Source: Paracoccus seriniphilus (GTDB lineage: Bacteria > Pseudomonadota > Alphaproteobacteria > Rhodobacterales > Rhodobacteraceae). From it: a stretch of DNA of 64,000 nucleotides. This document shows positions 25,395 through 34,037 of the stretch, one piece after another. Positions within the stretch are counted from its first letter, which is position 1. The number at the start of each line of letters is the position of its first letter. The DNA is taken from contig NZ_CP067132.1 of the NCBI RefSeq assembly GCF_028553745.1, positions 62,001 through 126,000 of the forward strand, written 5' to 3'. The notes under the pieces were generated by a model that was given only the letters and a program-made list of their open reading frames with translations, did not search any database and had not been told where the DNA came from. Made by a program: the position numbers and the translations under genes.

Positions 25395-26081
25395 TCATGT
25401 CACTGGCAGATCCGAGGACAGCTCCTCGATCGTGCGTGCCAGCCCCTGCCGCATGTGATCCTTCAGATGATCCAGCATTGCCGCAAGGTCATCGCCGCAG
25501 GCCAGTCTGACATAGACATCATGTGAGGCACGCAGCGGCCCCTTGCGATCATGGGCCTTCTGATGCAGCGAGAAATAGAAATTCACATGTGGACGCATGC
25601 CCTCCCATGTGCGCCGCAACAGATTGTGGCCGCATAGCTCAAAGCACCAATTGTGCAGATACAGCTCCTCCTCGATGGCGCGCAAACTGTCCGCGCCCTC
25701 TTCGATGGTGCGGTTCAGCGCGACATGGCGCCGCCGCAGATCATCCAGGGCCTCGGGTGTGCGGAGATCCCACAGCAATTCGAAGGCAAAACTCTCCAGC
25801 CTTGTTCGCAGGGAATACAGCTCTTCCAGATCCTGGCGCGAAATGCTGCGCACGAACAGGCCCCGATAAGGAACACTGATCAGCAATCCCAGCTCGGCCA
25901 GTTCGCGCACCGCCTCGCGCAGCGGCCCCCGGCTGACCTGCAAGGAGGCCGCCAATTGCTGCTCGGTCAGCTTCTGACCCGGTGAAAAACCACCGCTGAC
26001 AATATGGTTCGTCAGCTGCTGGGTGATGCGGCGGCGCACCGTGCCGTCATCCACCGGTTTCAGCGACAGGTCTTCGTTCAT
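25395..26081 (-). CDS. GntR family transcriptional regulator (FCD domain)
   Basis: The 228 residues carry a winged helix (SPGQKLTEQQLAASLQVSRG, then PLREAVREL) and a helical FCD domain with HNWCFELCGH and the H-containing C-terminus. The ATG at 26079-26081 gives the normal start; an upstream in-frame start adds 15 residues. It diverges from the TAXI gene, whose promoter carries a perfect inverted repeat of the GntR type. Control of TAXI uptake and the aminotransferase is therefore likely, with an amino acid or organic acid as ligand. Its stop lies 16 bases from the M81 stop (convergent). Confidence 0.88.
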   Translation of the reverse strand: MNEDLSLKPVDDGTVRRRITQQLTNHIVSGGFSPGQKLTEQQLAASLQVSRGPLREAVRELAELGLLISVPYRGLFVRSISRQDLEELYSLRTRLESFAFELLWDLRTPEALDDLRRRHVALNRTIEEGADSLRAIEEELYLHNWCFELCGHNLLRRTWEGMRPHVNFYFSLHQKAHDRKGPLRASHDVYVRLACGDDLAAMLDHLKDHMRQGLARTIEELSSDLPVT

Positions 26082-26157
26082 CAATCGTGCTCCGTTCGCG
26101 ATCAGCCCTGCCCGAATTTGAACCACTCAAAAAGGAAAGGCAAACATTCATATTATA

Positions 26158-26193
26158 GGATTGTTGACAATCCGACATTCAAAAAACTATCCT
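26158..26193 (+). promoter_or_regulatory. GntR-type operator over the promoter of the TAXI operon
   Basis: GGATTGT (26158-26164), TG, ACAATCC (26167-26173) is a perfect inverted repeat with core TTGTTGACAA, fitting the GntR consensus TnGTnnACnA. It contains a -35 hexamer TTGACA at 26164-26169. TATCCT at 26188-26193, 18 bases on, can serve as -10. A bound regulator would block this promoter directly. Confidence 0.65.
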
Positions 26194-26272
26194 GCGGGGC
26201 AGAGGCCGCGATCAGGCTCGAAAGCCTCTCAATGACGCGCCACAGGCGCGACCCGAACCGACAGGAGATTTC

Positions 26273-27238
26273 ATGTTCGTTTCCAGAAAATTCGCAGCGG
26301 TTGCGGCCCTGGGCCTTGCGCTGAGCGCACAGTCAGCGGCTGCCGAAGAGTTCATCACGATCGGCACGGCTGGACAGACCGGCATTTACTATGTCGTCGG
26401 GCAATCGGTCTGCCAATTGGTCAATCGCAACAGCGCCGACCATGATTTCCGCTGCACCGCCGCGGCAACCGGCGGTTCGATCGCCAATCTCAACGGCATC
26501 CGTGAAGGTGATTTCAACTTCGGCGTCGTGCAGTCGGATTGGCAGTTTCACGCCGTGAACGGCAGCAGTGCCTTCGAGGAATACGGTCCGAACGAGAAAC
26601 TGCGGGCGGTGTTCTCGGCCCATCCCGACGTGGTCACCGTTGTCGCCCGTGCGGATTCCGGAATCCGCACATTGGATGACCTGCCCGGCCATCGCGTGAA
26701 CATCGGCAACCCGGGATCAGGCTCGCGTGCCACGGCGGAAGTGCTGTTGAGCACCAAGGGCATTGATCCCGACGAATTCTCGCTGACATCCGAGCTGAAA
26801 TCGAACGAACAATCCGCCGCGCTTTGCGACAACAAGATCGACGCAATGATGTTCTCGGCTGGCCATCCCGTGGGCAATATCACCGAGGCCACCGTCTCAT
26901 GCGACACGGTCTTCCTGCAGATCGACGGTCCCGAGATCGACAAGCTGGTGGATGAGACCCCCTATTACGAAAAGGCCCAGATCCCGGCCGGCATGTACAA
27001 GGGCCAGGATGAGGACATCAACAGCTATGGTCCGCTGGCGACCTTTGTCACCTCGACCGACACCAGCGACGAAGCTGTCTACCAGGTCGTCAAGGCGATC
27101 TTCGAGAATTTTGACCGGTTCAAGAAACTGCATCCCGCCTTTGCGCATCTGCAGGAACAGGACATGGTCACCAAGGGCAATATTGCGCCGCTGCATGAAG
27201 GGGCCATCCGCTACTACCGCGAACGCGGCTGGATGTAG
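26273..27238 (+). CDS. TAXI family TRAP transporter substrate-binding protein
   Basis: A signal peptide (MFVSRKFAAVAALGLALSA, cleaved near AAAEE) is followed by the TAXI start FITIGTAGQTGIYYVVGQ and further hallmarks, including LRAVFSAHPDVVTVVAR and NIGNPGSGSRATAE. It has 321 residues, the family norm. TAXI proteins deliver glutamate-like or other organic acids to fused TRAP permeases. No TRAP membrane gene is seen beside it, so it must use one encoded elsewhere. The ATG follows AGGAGA. The next gene is a class IV aminotransferase, suggesting an amino-acid substrate. Confidence 0.9.
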   Translation: MFVSRKFAAVAALGLALSAQSAAAEEFITIGTAGQTGIYYVVGQSVCQLVNRNSADHDFRCTAAATGGSIANLNGIREGDFNFGVVQSDWQFHAVNGSSAFEEYGPNEKLRAVFSAHPDVVTVVARADSGIRTLDDLPGHRVNIGNPGSGSRATAEVLLSTKGIDPDEFSLTSELKSNEQSAALCDNKIDAMMFSAGHPVGNITEATVSCDTVFLQIDGPEIDKLVDETPYYEKAQIPAGMYKGQDEDINSYGPLATFVTSTDTSDEAVYQVVKAIFENFDRFKKLHPAFAHLQEQDMVTKGNIAPLHEGAIRYYRERGWM

Positions 27239-27304
27239 CATAGAAATCCGGGCGGCGCGACGGTCGGGCCGCCCCAGACCATGATCAGAAGCACAGGTTT
27301 CCAG

Positions 27305-28234
27305 ATGAACGCCACGACCCCCAGTCATACGACGCATGAAGCATCCGAAGACGCGCGCAACAATGACATCAAGATCTATGTCAACGGCGAGATCGTGCAT
27401 CGCGACGAGGCCAAGGTCTCGGTCTATGATTCCGGCTTCATGCTGGGAGACGGCATGTGGGAAGGTCTGCGGCTGTACAATGGCAAATGGGCCTTCTTCG
27501 ACGAACATATGGACCGGTTCTTCAATTCCTGCAAAACCGTCTCGCTGGACGTCGGGATGACCAAGGAGGAAATCCTGGATGCACTGAACCGGACCGCTGC
27601 GGCCAATGGCATGACCACCGATGTGCATTGTCGTCTGATGTGCACCCGCGGCAAGAAGGACAAGCCTTTCCAGCATCCCGGGCTCAGCCGTTCGGGACCG
27701 ACCGTGGTGATGATCCTGGAGCATTCCAAGCCCGTCGACAGCCTGCAATCGGCCGGCATCCGTCTGGCCACCGTGGCACAGGTGCGCGGTCTGCCGACCA
27801 GTCAGGATCCCAAGCTGAACAGCCATTCCAAGCTGAACTGCATCATCGCCTGCCTTCAGGCCGAGGCTGCCGGTGCCGATGAGGCCCTGATGCTGGACCC
27901 GCATGGTTTCGTCAACACGACCAATGCCTGCAACTTCTTCATCGTGCGGCGTGGCGAAGTTTGGACCTCGACCGGCGATTACTGCATGAATGGCATCACG
28001 CGCCAGAAGGTCATCGACCTGTGCCGCGCCAATGACATTCCGGTGTTCGAAAAGAACTTCTCGCTCTACGAGGCCTATGGTGCCGACGAGGCATTTCTGA
28101 CCGGCACCTTCGGCGCTCAGACCCCGGTGGCCTCGATTGACGGCAAGACCATCGGCAATGGCGAAAGGCCGATGATCCAGCGCATCCGGCAGCTCTACAA
28201 GGAGTTGATCCAGCGCGAGACCGGCGGCAACTGA
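27305..28234 (+). CDS. Class IV PLP aminotransferase (D-amino acid/branched-chain type)
   Basis: The 309 residues follow the class IV pattern: IYVNGEIVHRDEAKVSVYDSG, FMLGDGMWEGLRLYNG, a lysine in LNSHSKLNC and ADEALMLDPHGFVNTTNACNF. The enzyme should move amino groups between an amino acid and a keto acid using PLP. D-alanine transaminase and branched-chain transaminase are both possible. I prefer the ATG at 27305, preceded by AGG, over the one at 27281, which has no ribosome binding site. It lies 66 bases after the TAXI gene and is probably cotranscribed, so it may process what TAXI brings in. Confidence 0.86.
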   Translation: MNATTPSHTTHEASEDARNNDIKIYVNGEIVHRDEAKVSVYDSGFMLGDGMWEGLRLYNGKWAFFDEHMDRFFNSCKTVSLDVGMTKEEILDALNRTAAANGMTTDVHCRLMCTRGKKDKPFQHPGLSRSGPTVVMILEHSKPVDSLQSAGIRLATVAQVRGLPTSQDPKLNSHSKLNCIIACLQAEAAGADEALMLDPHGFVNTTNACNFFIVRRGEVWTSTGDYCMNGITRQKVIDLCRANDIPVFEKNFSLYEAYGADEAFLTGTFGAQTPVASIDGKTIGNGERPMIQRIRQLYKELIQRETGGN

Positions 28235-28296
28235 TCATCCGCAGACCGATGGCGGCGCGCGCTTCCCGGCGCATTCGCGGGCTTGGGAACGCGCCG

Positions 28297-28701
28297 CTAG
28301 CGTCCTGATGCCGAAGCCCCTCCGGCCAGATCGTCCAGAATCGGGCAATCGGGCCGGGAATCGCCGTGGCAATGCGTGACCAGATCATTCAGCGTGTCGC
28401 GCATCGACAGCAGCTTGGCCACCTTTTCCTCGATGCGCCGGATATGATCCTGCGCCAGCATTTTGACATCGGCACTGGCGCGGGCATGGTCCTCGTAGAG
28501 CGACATCAGCGTGCGACAGTCCTCGATCGAGAAACCAAGCGATCTGGCACGAGCCAGAAAGGTCAGCTTGTGCAGATCCCGATCACTGAAATCGCGATAG
28601 CCATTGGCCCCCCGCGCCGGGTGGATCAGTCCGATCTCCTCGTAGTAGCGAATGGTCTTGTCGGGCAATCCGCAGGCCCGTGACACTGTGCCGATATTCA
28701 T
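28297..28701 (-). CDS. cueR: CueR-type Cu(I)-responsive MerR regulator
   Basis: This 134-residue MerR protein has the helix-turn-helix MNIGTVSRACGLPDKTIRYY and a dimer helix. Its metal loop CHGDSRPDC contains the two cysteines, seven residues apart, that bind Cu(I), Ag(I) or Au(I) in CueR. It activates copper export genes by untwisting promoters with 19-bp spacers. Its own upstream region carries such a promoter. No copper ATPase or chaperone gene is adjacent, so its targets lie elsewhere or it is a leftover. Transcribed leftward. Confidence 0.92.
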   Translation of the reverse strand: MNIGTVSRACGLPDKTIRYYEEIGLIHPARGANGYRDFSDRDLHKLTFLARARSLGFSIEDCRTLMSLYEDHARASADVKMLAQDHIRRIEEKVAKLLSMRDTLNDLVTHCHGDSRPDCPILDDLAGGASASGR

Positions 28702-28722
28702 CAGGGTTCCTTTCAGACCCTG

Positions 28723-28754
28723 ATGATAAACATTCCAGCAACTGGAAGGTCAAG
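28723..28754 (-). promoter_or_regulatory. CueR-type promoter/operator of cueR
   Basis: On the minus strand, the -35 TTGACC (28753-28748) and the -10 TATCAT (28728-28723) are separated by exactly 19 bases. Between them lies the inverted repeat TTCCAGTTGCTGGAA. The long spacer and the dyad are the signature of MerR-family copper promoters. It lies just upstream of cueR, so the gene is likely autoregulated. Confidence 0.85.
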
Positions 28755-28762
28755 TCGCCCCC

Positions 28763-30496
28763 TTAGGCGGTCTGGGCGACCTCCAGCCCCAGTTCCTCGA
28801 TCATGGCATCGCGCATCACGAATTTCTGCGGCTTGCCCGAAACCGTCATCGGCAGTTCGGACTTGAAGCGGATCACCGCCGGGATCTTGAAATGGGCGAT
28901 CTGGTCGCGACAGAATTCGCGCAGGTCCTCTTCGGTCGGGGAGCAGCCGGGCCGGGGCACGATCCAGGCGGCGACGATCTCTCCGAACTTCGGATCGGGA
29001 ATGCCGAAGACCTGCACCTGGCTGACATCGGGATGGGTATAGAGGAATTCCTCGATTTCACGCGGATAGATGTTCTCGCCCCCGCGCAGGATCATGTCCT
29101 TCACCCGTCCGGTGATATTGCAATATCCCTCGGCATCGATGCGGGCCAGATCGCCGGTATGCATCCAGCCATCGCCATCAATCGCGGCGGCCGTCTGTTC
29201 TTCATCATTCCAATAGCCGGACATGACCGAATAGCCCCGGGTCAGCAGTTGCCCCTGTTCGCCCACATTGGCGGTGGTGCCGTCTTCACGGGCGATCCGC
29301 ACCTCCAGATGAGGCTGGATCCGTCCGACCGACGCCACACGCTTTTCCAGGGGTGTATCGGTATCGGACTGGAATGACACCGGGCTGGTCTCGGTCATGC
29401 CATAGGCGATGGTCACCTCGGACATGTGCATTTTCGACTGCACCTGTTTCATCACCTCGATCGGGCATGGTGCGCCGGCCATGATCCCGGTGCGCAGAGA
29501 CGACAGGTCATGTCGTGCGAATTCGGAATGCTCCAGCATCGCCACGAACATCGTCGGCACACCATAGAGCGCGGTGCAGCGCTCGGTCGAAACACAGGTC
29601 AGGGTCGCGGCGGCATCGAAACCGGCAGCGGGAACGACAATGGTGGCGCCTTTGGTCACGCAGCCAAGCGTGCCCATGACCATGCCAAAGCAATGGTAGA
29701 AGGGCACCGGAATGCAGATCCGGTCCTTTTCCGTGGTCTTCATCGCCGCGGTGACGAAGTTTGCGTTGTTGACGATATTGCGATGCGTCAGCGTTGCCCC
29801 TTTGGGCGCACCCGTCGTGCCCGAGGTGAACTGGATATTGATCGGATCATTGACGTCAAGCGTCGCGGTGATCGCGTCCAGCTCTGCCCTGTCGCCATCT
29901 GTCCCCATCGCCTGCACGCCTTCAAAGCTATGGCAGCCGTCATGGGTTTCTTCGCCAAAGGTGATGACATGGCGCAGATCCGGCAGCTTGTCCGCTTCCA
30001 GCTGTCCGGGGCGCGAGGTTGCAAGCTGAGGCAACAGCTGGTTGATCATCCCGACATAGTCGGAATGCTTGAAGCGATCGGCCAGAACCAGCGCGCGACA
30101 GCCGGTCTTGCGCAGCGCGTATTCCAGTTCGTGCAGGCGATAGGCGGGATTGATATTGACCAGGATGACCCCGATCCGCGCCGTGGCGAATTGCGACAAC
30201 AGCCATGCCGAACAATTGGGCGCCCAGATCCCCAACCGGTCGCCATGTCCCAGCCCAAGGCGCAGAAATCCCAGGGCAAGACGGTCGACCTGCGCGGAAA
30301 ATTCCGTCCAGTTCCAGCGGATTCCCTCGTCGCTGAAGACCACGGCATCGCCTTCGGGCCAGCGTTGAACCGTACTGGCCAGCAACTGGGGGATCGTCTC
30401 TTCGATCAGCGGGCTGTCTGTCCTCCCCTTCACATGAGCAAGGCCCCGGACCGGCGCTATACCCAGGGCGTCGCCCCGGTTGATTTCCTCGACCAT
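28763..30496 (-). CDS. AMP-binding acyl-CoA synthetase
   Basis: The protein has 577 residues. It shows the adenylation motif FTSGTTGAPKGATLTHRN, the middle motifs YGMTETSPVSF and DGWMHTGD, and a C-terminal GGENIYPREIEEFL hinge with the acylating lysine region near SGKPQKF. It activates a fatty or other carboxylic acid as acyl-CoA with ATP; medium-chain acids are plausible. GGGAGGAT lies upstream of two adjacent ATGs (30499 and 30496). The second has the better spacing and is chosen. A 20-base inverted repeat lies in the promoter area. It is monocistronic as far as can be seen. Confidence 0.9.
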   Translation of the reverse strand: MVEEINRGDALGIAPVRGLAHVKGRTDSPLIEETIPQLLASTVQRWPEGDAVVFSDEGIRWNWTEFSAQVDRLALGFLRLGLGHGDRLGIWAPNCSAWLLSQFATARIGVILVNINPAYRLHELEYALRKTGCRALVLADRFKHSDYVGMINQLLPQLATSRPGQLEADKLPDLRHVITFGEETHDGCHSFEGVQAMGTDGDRAELDAITATLDVNDPINIQFTSGTTGAPKGATLTHRNIVNNANFVTAAMKTTEKDRICIPVPFYHCFGMVMGTLGCVTKGATIVVPAAGFDAAATLTCVSTERCTALYGVPTMFVAMLEHSEFARHDLSSLRTGIMAGAPCPIEVMKQVQSKMHMSEVTIAYGMTETSPVSFQSDTDTPLEKRVASVGRIQPHLEVRIAREDGTTANVGEQGQLLTRGYSVMSGYWNDEEQTAAAIDGDGWMHTGDLARIDAEGYCNITGRVKDMILRGGENIYPREIEEFLYTHPDVSQVQVFGIPDPKFGEIVAAWIVPRPGCSPTEEDLREFCRDQIAHFKIPAVIRFKSELPMTVSGKPQKFVMRDAMIEELGLEVAQTA

Positions 30497-30557
30497 CATA
30501 TCCTCCCTCTTCCCATCACCGGCCAGATCGCCAGTGTCCTCCATGGGGTCACATATT

Positions 30558-30577
30558 AATTGAACATGTGATCAATT
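30558..30577. promoter_or_regulatory. Inverted repeat upstream of the acyl-CoA synthetase
   Basis: AATTGA (30558-30563) and TCAATT (30572-30577) flank ACATGTGA about 60 bases before the start codon, in an AT-rich stretch. The size and position suit a TetR- or MarR-type operator. No such regulator is encoded nearby, so a distant one would have to act here. Confidence 0.45.
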
Positions 30578-30643
30578 GTTGCAAGCGTTTCATCCCCGGA
30601 CAAGCCCATCCCGGCCAAAAACTGCTTGTATCGCGCGAATGTG

Positions 30644-30732
30644 CTGACCCGACCAAAGCAGGTCGGGGTCAGTTTCGTCGGAACGGTTCCGGATTGCATG
30701 ATAATAGCGGCCATTCACGCCTCTGGCGTGAA
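30644..30732 (-). terminator. Two stem-loops downstream of the ClC channel gene
   Basis: TTCACGCC (30714-30721) and GGCGTGAA (30725-30732) form an 8-bp hairpin about 28 bases after the ClC stop. CTGACCCGACC (30644-30654) and GGTCGGGGTCAG (30661-30672) form a second, with one bulged G, followed on the plus strand by TTT. A short stem CGGGCG/CGCCCG also spans the ClC stop codon itself. Together they probably end leftward transcription. Confidence 0.5.
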
Positions 30733-30759
30733 AGCCGCGCAGCATGAAGGACGCGGGCG

Positions 30760-32535
30760 TTATTCGCCCGAGCCGGTGATGTCGCGGCGTTGCTTGTCCA
30801 GCTCTTCGCTGTATCTGCGCAGCGTATGTGCTTCGCTCAGCTGTCCGATCACGCGCCGTTCGATCCGGTCGCTGACCACTGCAAGGGATTCCGAATGGCT
30901 TGCCTCGAACAGCCCCGCCGCCTGTCGGGCGTTCATGCCCGGCAAAAGCACATCGGTCTGATGGTGGAAGAATTCGGACAGGTCCTGTTTGGGTTCCGCT
31001 GCATCCTGATCGGCATGAACCTCGGCCACCTGCACCATCGCGCAATAGCCCCCCTTGTCGTCGGTGATGATGACCCGTTGGGTCGAGCCCAGGGGGAATG
31101 CAGCCCGGAATTCATCGATGCTCATATCCGCCGACGCCGTGCGGACATCACGCCGCATCAACCGGCCGACGGTCAGGTTGCGGATCCAGCCTACGTCATG
31201 GGCGCTGCGGATCGATTGCCCCCGCAGATGAAAGCGCCAGGTCGTGAACGAATAGCCAAAGGTCTGGCGCACCACCATGGAGGAGGTGATCGCCGCCGCC
31301 AGCGCAAGGGCGGTAATCGGAAACTCGCCGGTCAGTTCCAATGCCAGAAAGGTCATGGCCAAAGGCCCGCCGATCACCGCCACGCCAAAGGCGGTCATGC
31401 CGATCACGGCCATGGCGGTGGGTGACAACATGCCCGGCGCCAGCCATTCCAGCGGCACGGCTGCCGCCTTGCCGATCAGCGCACCCAGCAGCAGCGAGGC
31501 AAAGAACAGGCCACCCCGAAAACCCGAGCCAATGGTGATGGCCGAGCCAAGTGCCTTGAGTGCGAACAGGATCAGCAGTGCCGTCCAGGGAATTTCGTTT
31601 TCCAGATTGATATGCATGGCGCCATGCCCCGCCGACAGGACCTGTGGCGTGACGAAGGCCAGTCCACCGACCAGAATCCCGCCCAATGCCGGGCGCAGCC
31701 ATGACGGAATGCCACTGGCCGATGCCAGACGCTCGGTCCGCACGACGGTCATCATCACCAGGATGCCCAACAGGGCACAACAGGCGCCAAGCCCCAGCGC
31801 CGGCAGGAAATCACCGGGCGATATGGCCCCGACCTGCCCGATCTCGATGGTAAAGGACTTGCCCGACAGCGCCTGCGAAACAAGGGTCGCGGCAATGGCT
31901 GCCGCGATGACCGGTGCCAGAGATACCGCGCTATAGGTTCCGATGATCAACTCGAAGGCATAGAAGGCGCCGGTCAGCGGCGCACCAAAGGCCGCGGCAA
32001 TGGCCCCCGCCGATCCACAGCCGATCAGCACGCGCATGTCTTCGCGGCGCAGCTTCATCTTCAGGCCCAGTTTCGAGGCCAGTCCCGAGGACAGCTGCGT
32101 ATAGGCGGCCTCCAGCCCGGCCGACAGGCCAAAGCCGTTCGAGGCCAGATTCTGCAATGTGACCCAGATGCTGTCGGCCAGTGACATCCGCCCGCCATAC
32201 AGCGCATTCGCCTCGATCGGGTCGACGATCCCGCCGCGTCGCCGCCGCAGGCTGAGGATCAGCGAGGTCAGCAGCCCCCCGGCAACGGGCACCGCTATAA
32301 GCAGCCAGTTGCGCCGCAGATCCGAGCCACTCAGCCCTGTCGAAAAGGCGACCCCATACAGCTGGCTGTGCAGCAGATGCGACAGGAAGCGGATCAGACT
32401 GACCACGCAGCCCGCCAGCACCCCCGCGGTCACCGCCAACACCAGAAACCCGACTTCGCCGCCACGGGCAAACAGCCTTCGTCGCAGCCAGCCAAGCCGG
32501 GCGGGAAAGCTGAGTCCGTGACGTTTATGGGGCAT
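30760..32535 (-). CDS. ClC family chloride channel or H+/Cl- antiporter with CBS pair
   Basis: About ten membrane helices fill the first 430 residues. The conserved ion-path segments are GFGLSAGLEAAYTQ (bearing the gating Glu in a GLEAA variant of GREGP), GCGSAGAIAAAFGAPLTGAF and GSGFRGGLFFASLLLG. Residues from about 440 to 585 form two CBS domains that may sense nucleotides. Total length is 591 residues. It moves chloride or another small anion across the inner membrane. It stands alone, between the acyl-CoA ligase and the otn operon, 75 bases after otnI on the same strand. Confidence 0.9.
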   Translation of the reverse strand: MPHKRHGLSFPARLGWLRRRLFARGGEVGFLVLAVTAGVLAGCVVSLIRFLSHLLHSQLYGVAFSTGLSGSDLRRNWLLIAVPVAGGLLTSLILSLRRRRGGIVDPIEANALYGGRMSLADSIWVTLQNLASNGFGLSAGLEAAYTQLSSGLASKLGLKMKLRREDMRVLIGCGSAGAIAAAFGAPLTGAFYAFELIIGTYSAVSLAPVIAAAIAATLVSQALSGKSFTIEIGQVGAISPGDFLPALGLGACCALLGILVMMTVVRTERLASASGIPSWLRPALGGILVGGLAFVTPQVLSAGHGAMHINLENEIPWTALLILFALKALGSAITIGSGFRGGLFFASLLLGALIGKAAAVPLEWLAPGMLSPTAMAVIGMTAFGVAVIGGPLAMTFLALELTGEFPITALALAAAITSSMVVRQTFGYSFTTWRFHLRGQSIRSAHDVGWIRNLTVGRLMRRDVRTASADMSIDEFRAAFPLGSTQRVIITDDKGGYCAMVQVAEVHADQDAAEPKQDLSEFFHHQTDVLLPGMNARQAAGLFEASHSESLAVVSDRIERRVIGQLSEAHTLRRYSEELDKQRRDITGSGE

Positions 32536-32610
32536 GGCGGCTGGCTCTTGCTGATGAAAGGCCGCGCGCAGGGCGCGTTCCGTGATCGGGATCAGGCGGG
32601 CGGGAGGTAT

Positions 32611-33393
32611 TCAGGGCGCCTTCTGGGTCGATCTGCGAGTGAGGTCAAGCCAGCCAAGGGTATTTTCCGTCTTTCCAACCGGCTTGTATTCCGCGCCAAG
32701 CGCAAGGTCATAGCCCAATGCCGCAATGGTCGCGAAGATGTCCGCGTAATCGACCTCGCCATGGTCCGGGGCGCCGCGATCTGGGACCGAAGCAAACTGG
32801 ATGTGGCCGATCAGGGGCTGCAGATCCGTCAGGCGACGGGTCAGGTCGCCCTCCATGATCTGCACGTGATAGCAATCGAACATCAGCCGCAGCGCGGGAT
32901 GATCCACCTCGGCGATGATTGCCCGTGCCTGCTCGGTGGTTTGCAGGAAGTAGCCCGGCGCGTCATGGCGATTCAGCGGTTCGATCAGGATGGTGATGCC
33001 ATGGGGTGCGGCCTCGGCGCAGGCAAAGCGCAGGTTCGCGACAAAGCTGGCATGGGCCTCGGGTCCGGCCGAATATCCCGCCATGACATGCACTGCCCGG
33101 GTCTGCGTGGCGCGGGCATAGGCGATGGCCTCGGTGATGGCGGCGCGGGCCTCGACCTCGCGCCCGGTCAGGGCCGACAGCCCGTTGTCCCCTGCCCCGA
33201 CATCGCCCCGCCGGGTGTTCAATCCCAGCATCGGAAGACCTGTTTCCTCCAGTGCCGCGCGAACCTCGGCGGCTGGAACGTCATAGGGCCAATGGCATTC
33301 CACCGCATCGAACCCTGCAGCCTTTGCCGCGCGGATGGCGTCAGGCAGGCACAGGTCATTCCACAGAAAGCCCAGATTTGCAGAAAATTTCAT
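32611..33393 (-). CDS. otnI: 2-oxo-tetronate isomerase (hydroxypyruvate isomerase family)
   Basis: This TIM-barrel protein of 260 residues begins MKFSANLGFLWNDLCLPDAI. It shows the Hyi-family features FDAVECHWPYD, ILIEPLNRHDAPGYFL (metal Glu), MFDCYHVQI and EYKP. In the known four-carbon acid pathway OtnI converts 2-oxo-tetronate to 3-oxo-tetronate. Plain hydroxypyruvate isomerase is the alternative, but the otnK, otnC and ltnD neighbours decide for OtnI. The ATG at 33391-33393 overlaps the otnC stop by one base; it is the last gene of the operon. Confidence 0.88.
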   Translation of the reverse strand: MKFSANLGFLWNDLCLPDAIRAAKAAGFDAVECHWPYDVPAAEVRAALEETGLPMLGLNTRRGDVGAGDNGLSALTGREVEARAAITEAIAYARATQTRAVHVMAGYSAGPEAHASFVANLRFACAEAAPHGITILIEPLNRHDAPGYFLQTTEQARAIIAEVDHPALRLMFDCYHVQIMEGDLTRRLTDLQPLIGHIQFASVPDRGAPDHGEVDYADIFATIAALGYDLALGAEYKPVGKTENTLGWLDLTRRSTQKAP

Positions 33394-34037
33394 CAGTCCC
33401 ACTCGACATTGAAGGTTGTAACCAGATTCTTGATCTGGTTCTGGGTCAGCATGTTGGGGTTCATGCCACGGGTCATGATGGCCAGGCGGGCGGTGTCTTC
33501 CAGTTCTTCGATGGCATTGCAGGCGGCCTCGACATCGCGGGCGGCGACGACCGGGCCGTGATTGGCCAGCATCACGGCTGAACGCTTGCCCGCCAGGCCG
33601 CGCACCGCCTGCCCCATGGCCGGATCGCCGGGCAGGAAGAAGGGCAGCAGCTTCACCTTGCCCAGCTTCATGATCCCATAGGGCGTCATCGGTGGCAGGA
33701 AATTGTCAGGGTCCACTTCGGGCAACATCGACAGGGCGACCGAATGGCAGCTGTGCAGATGCACGACCGCCCCCGCCGTGGACCGCGTGTCGTAAAAGGC
33801 GCTGTGCAGCGGCATCTCCTTGGTCGGCGGATCGCCCCCGATCTGGCGGCCCGTGGCGTCGAACCGGCTCAGCCGTGCGGGATCCAGCCGGCCGAAGCTG
33901 GTGCCGGTCGGGCTGACCAGCAGCCCGCCATCCTCGGTGCGGGCCGAGACATTACCCGAAGAACCTCCGGTAAGTCCGCGATCAAACATGGATTTTGCCA
34001 ATAGACAGATTTGCTCTCGCAGCGCATTCTCGCTCAT
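33393..34037 (-). CDS. otnC: 3-oxo-tetronate 4-phosphate decarboxylase
   Basis: This class II aldolase/adducin-type protein of 214 residues has GLTGGSSGNVSAR, the zinc-binding HLHSCH and the later ANHGPV. In the pathway defined by OtnK studies it decarboxylates 3-oxo-tetronate 4-phosphate to dihydroxyacetone phosphate. The ATG at 34035-34037 overlaps the otnK stop by 4 bases; a longer open frame upstream lies inside otnK and is rejected. L-fuculose-phosphate aldolase is the alternative by family, not by context. Confidence 0.88.
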   Translation of the reverse strand: MSENALREQICLLAKSMFDRGLTGGSSGNVSARTEDGGLLVSPTGTSFGRLDPARLSRFDATGRQIGGDPPTKEMPLHSAFYDTRSTAGAVVHLHSCHSVALSMLPEVDPDNFLPPMTPYGIMKLGKVKLLPFFLPGDPAMGQAVRGLAGKRSAVMLANHGPVVAARDVEAACNAIEELEDTARLAIMTRGMNPNMLTQNQIKNLVTTFNVEWD

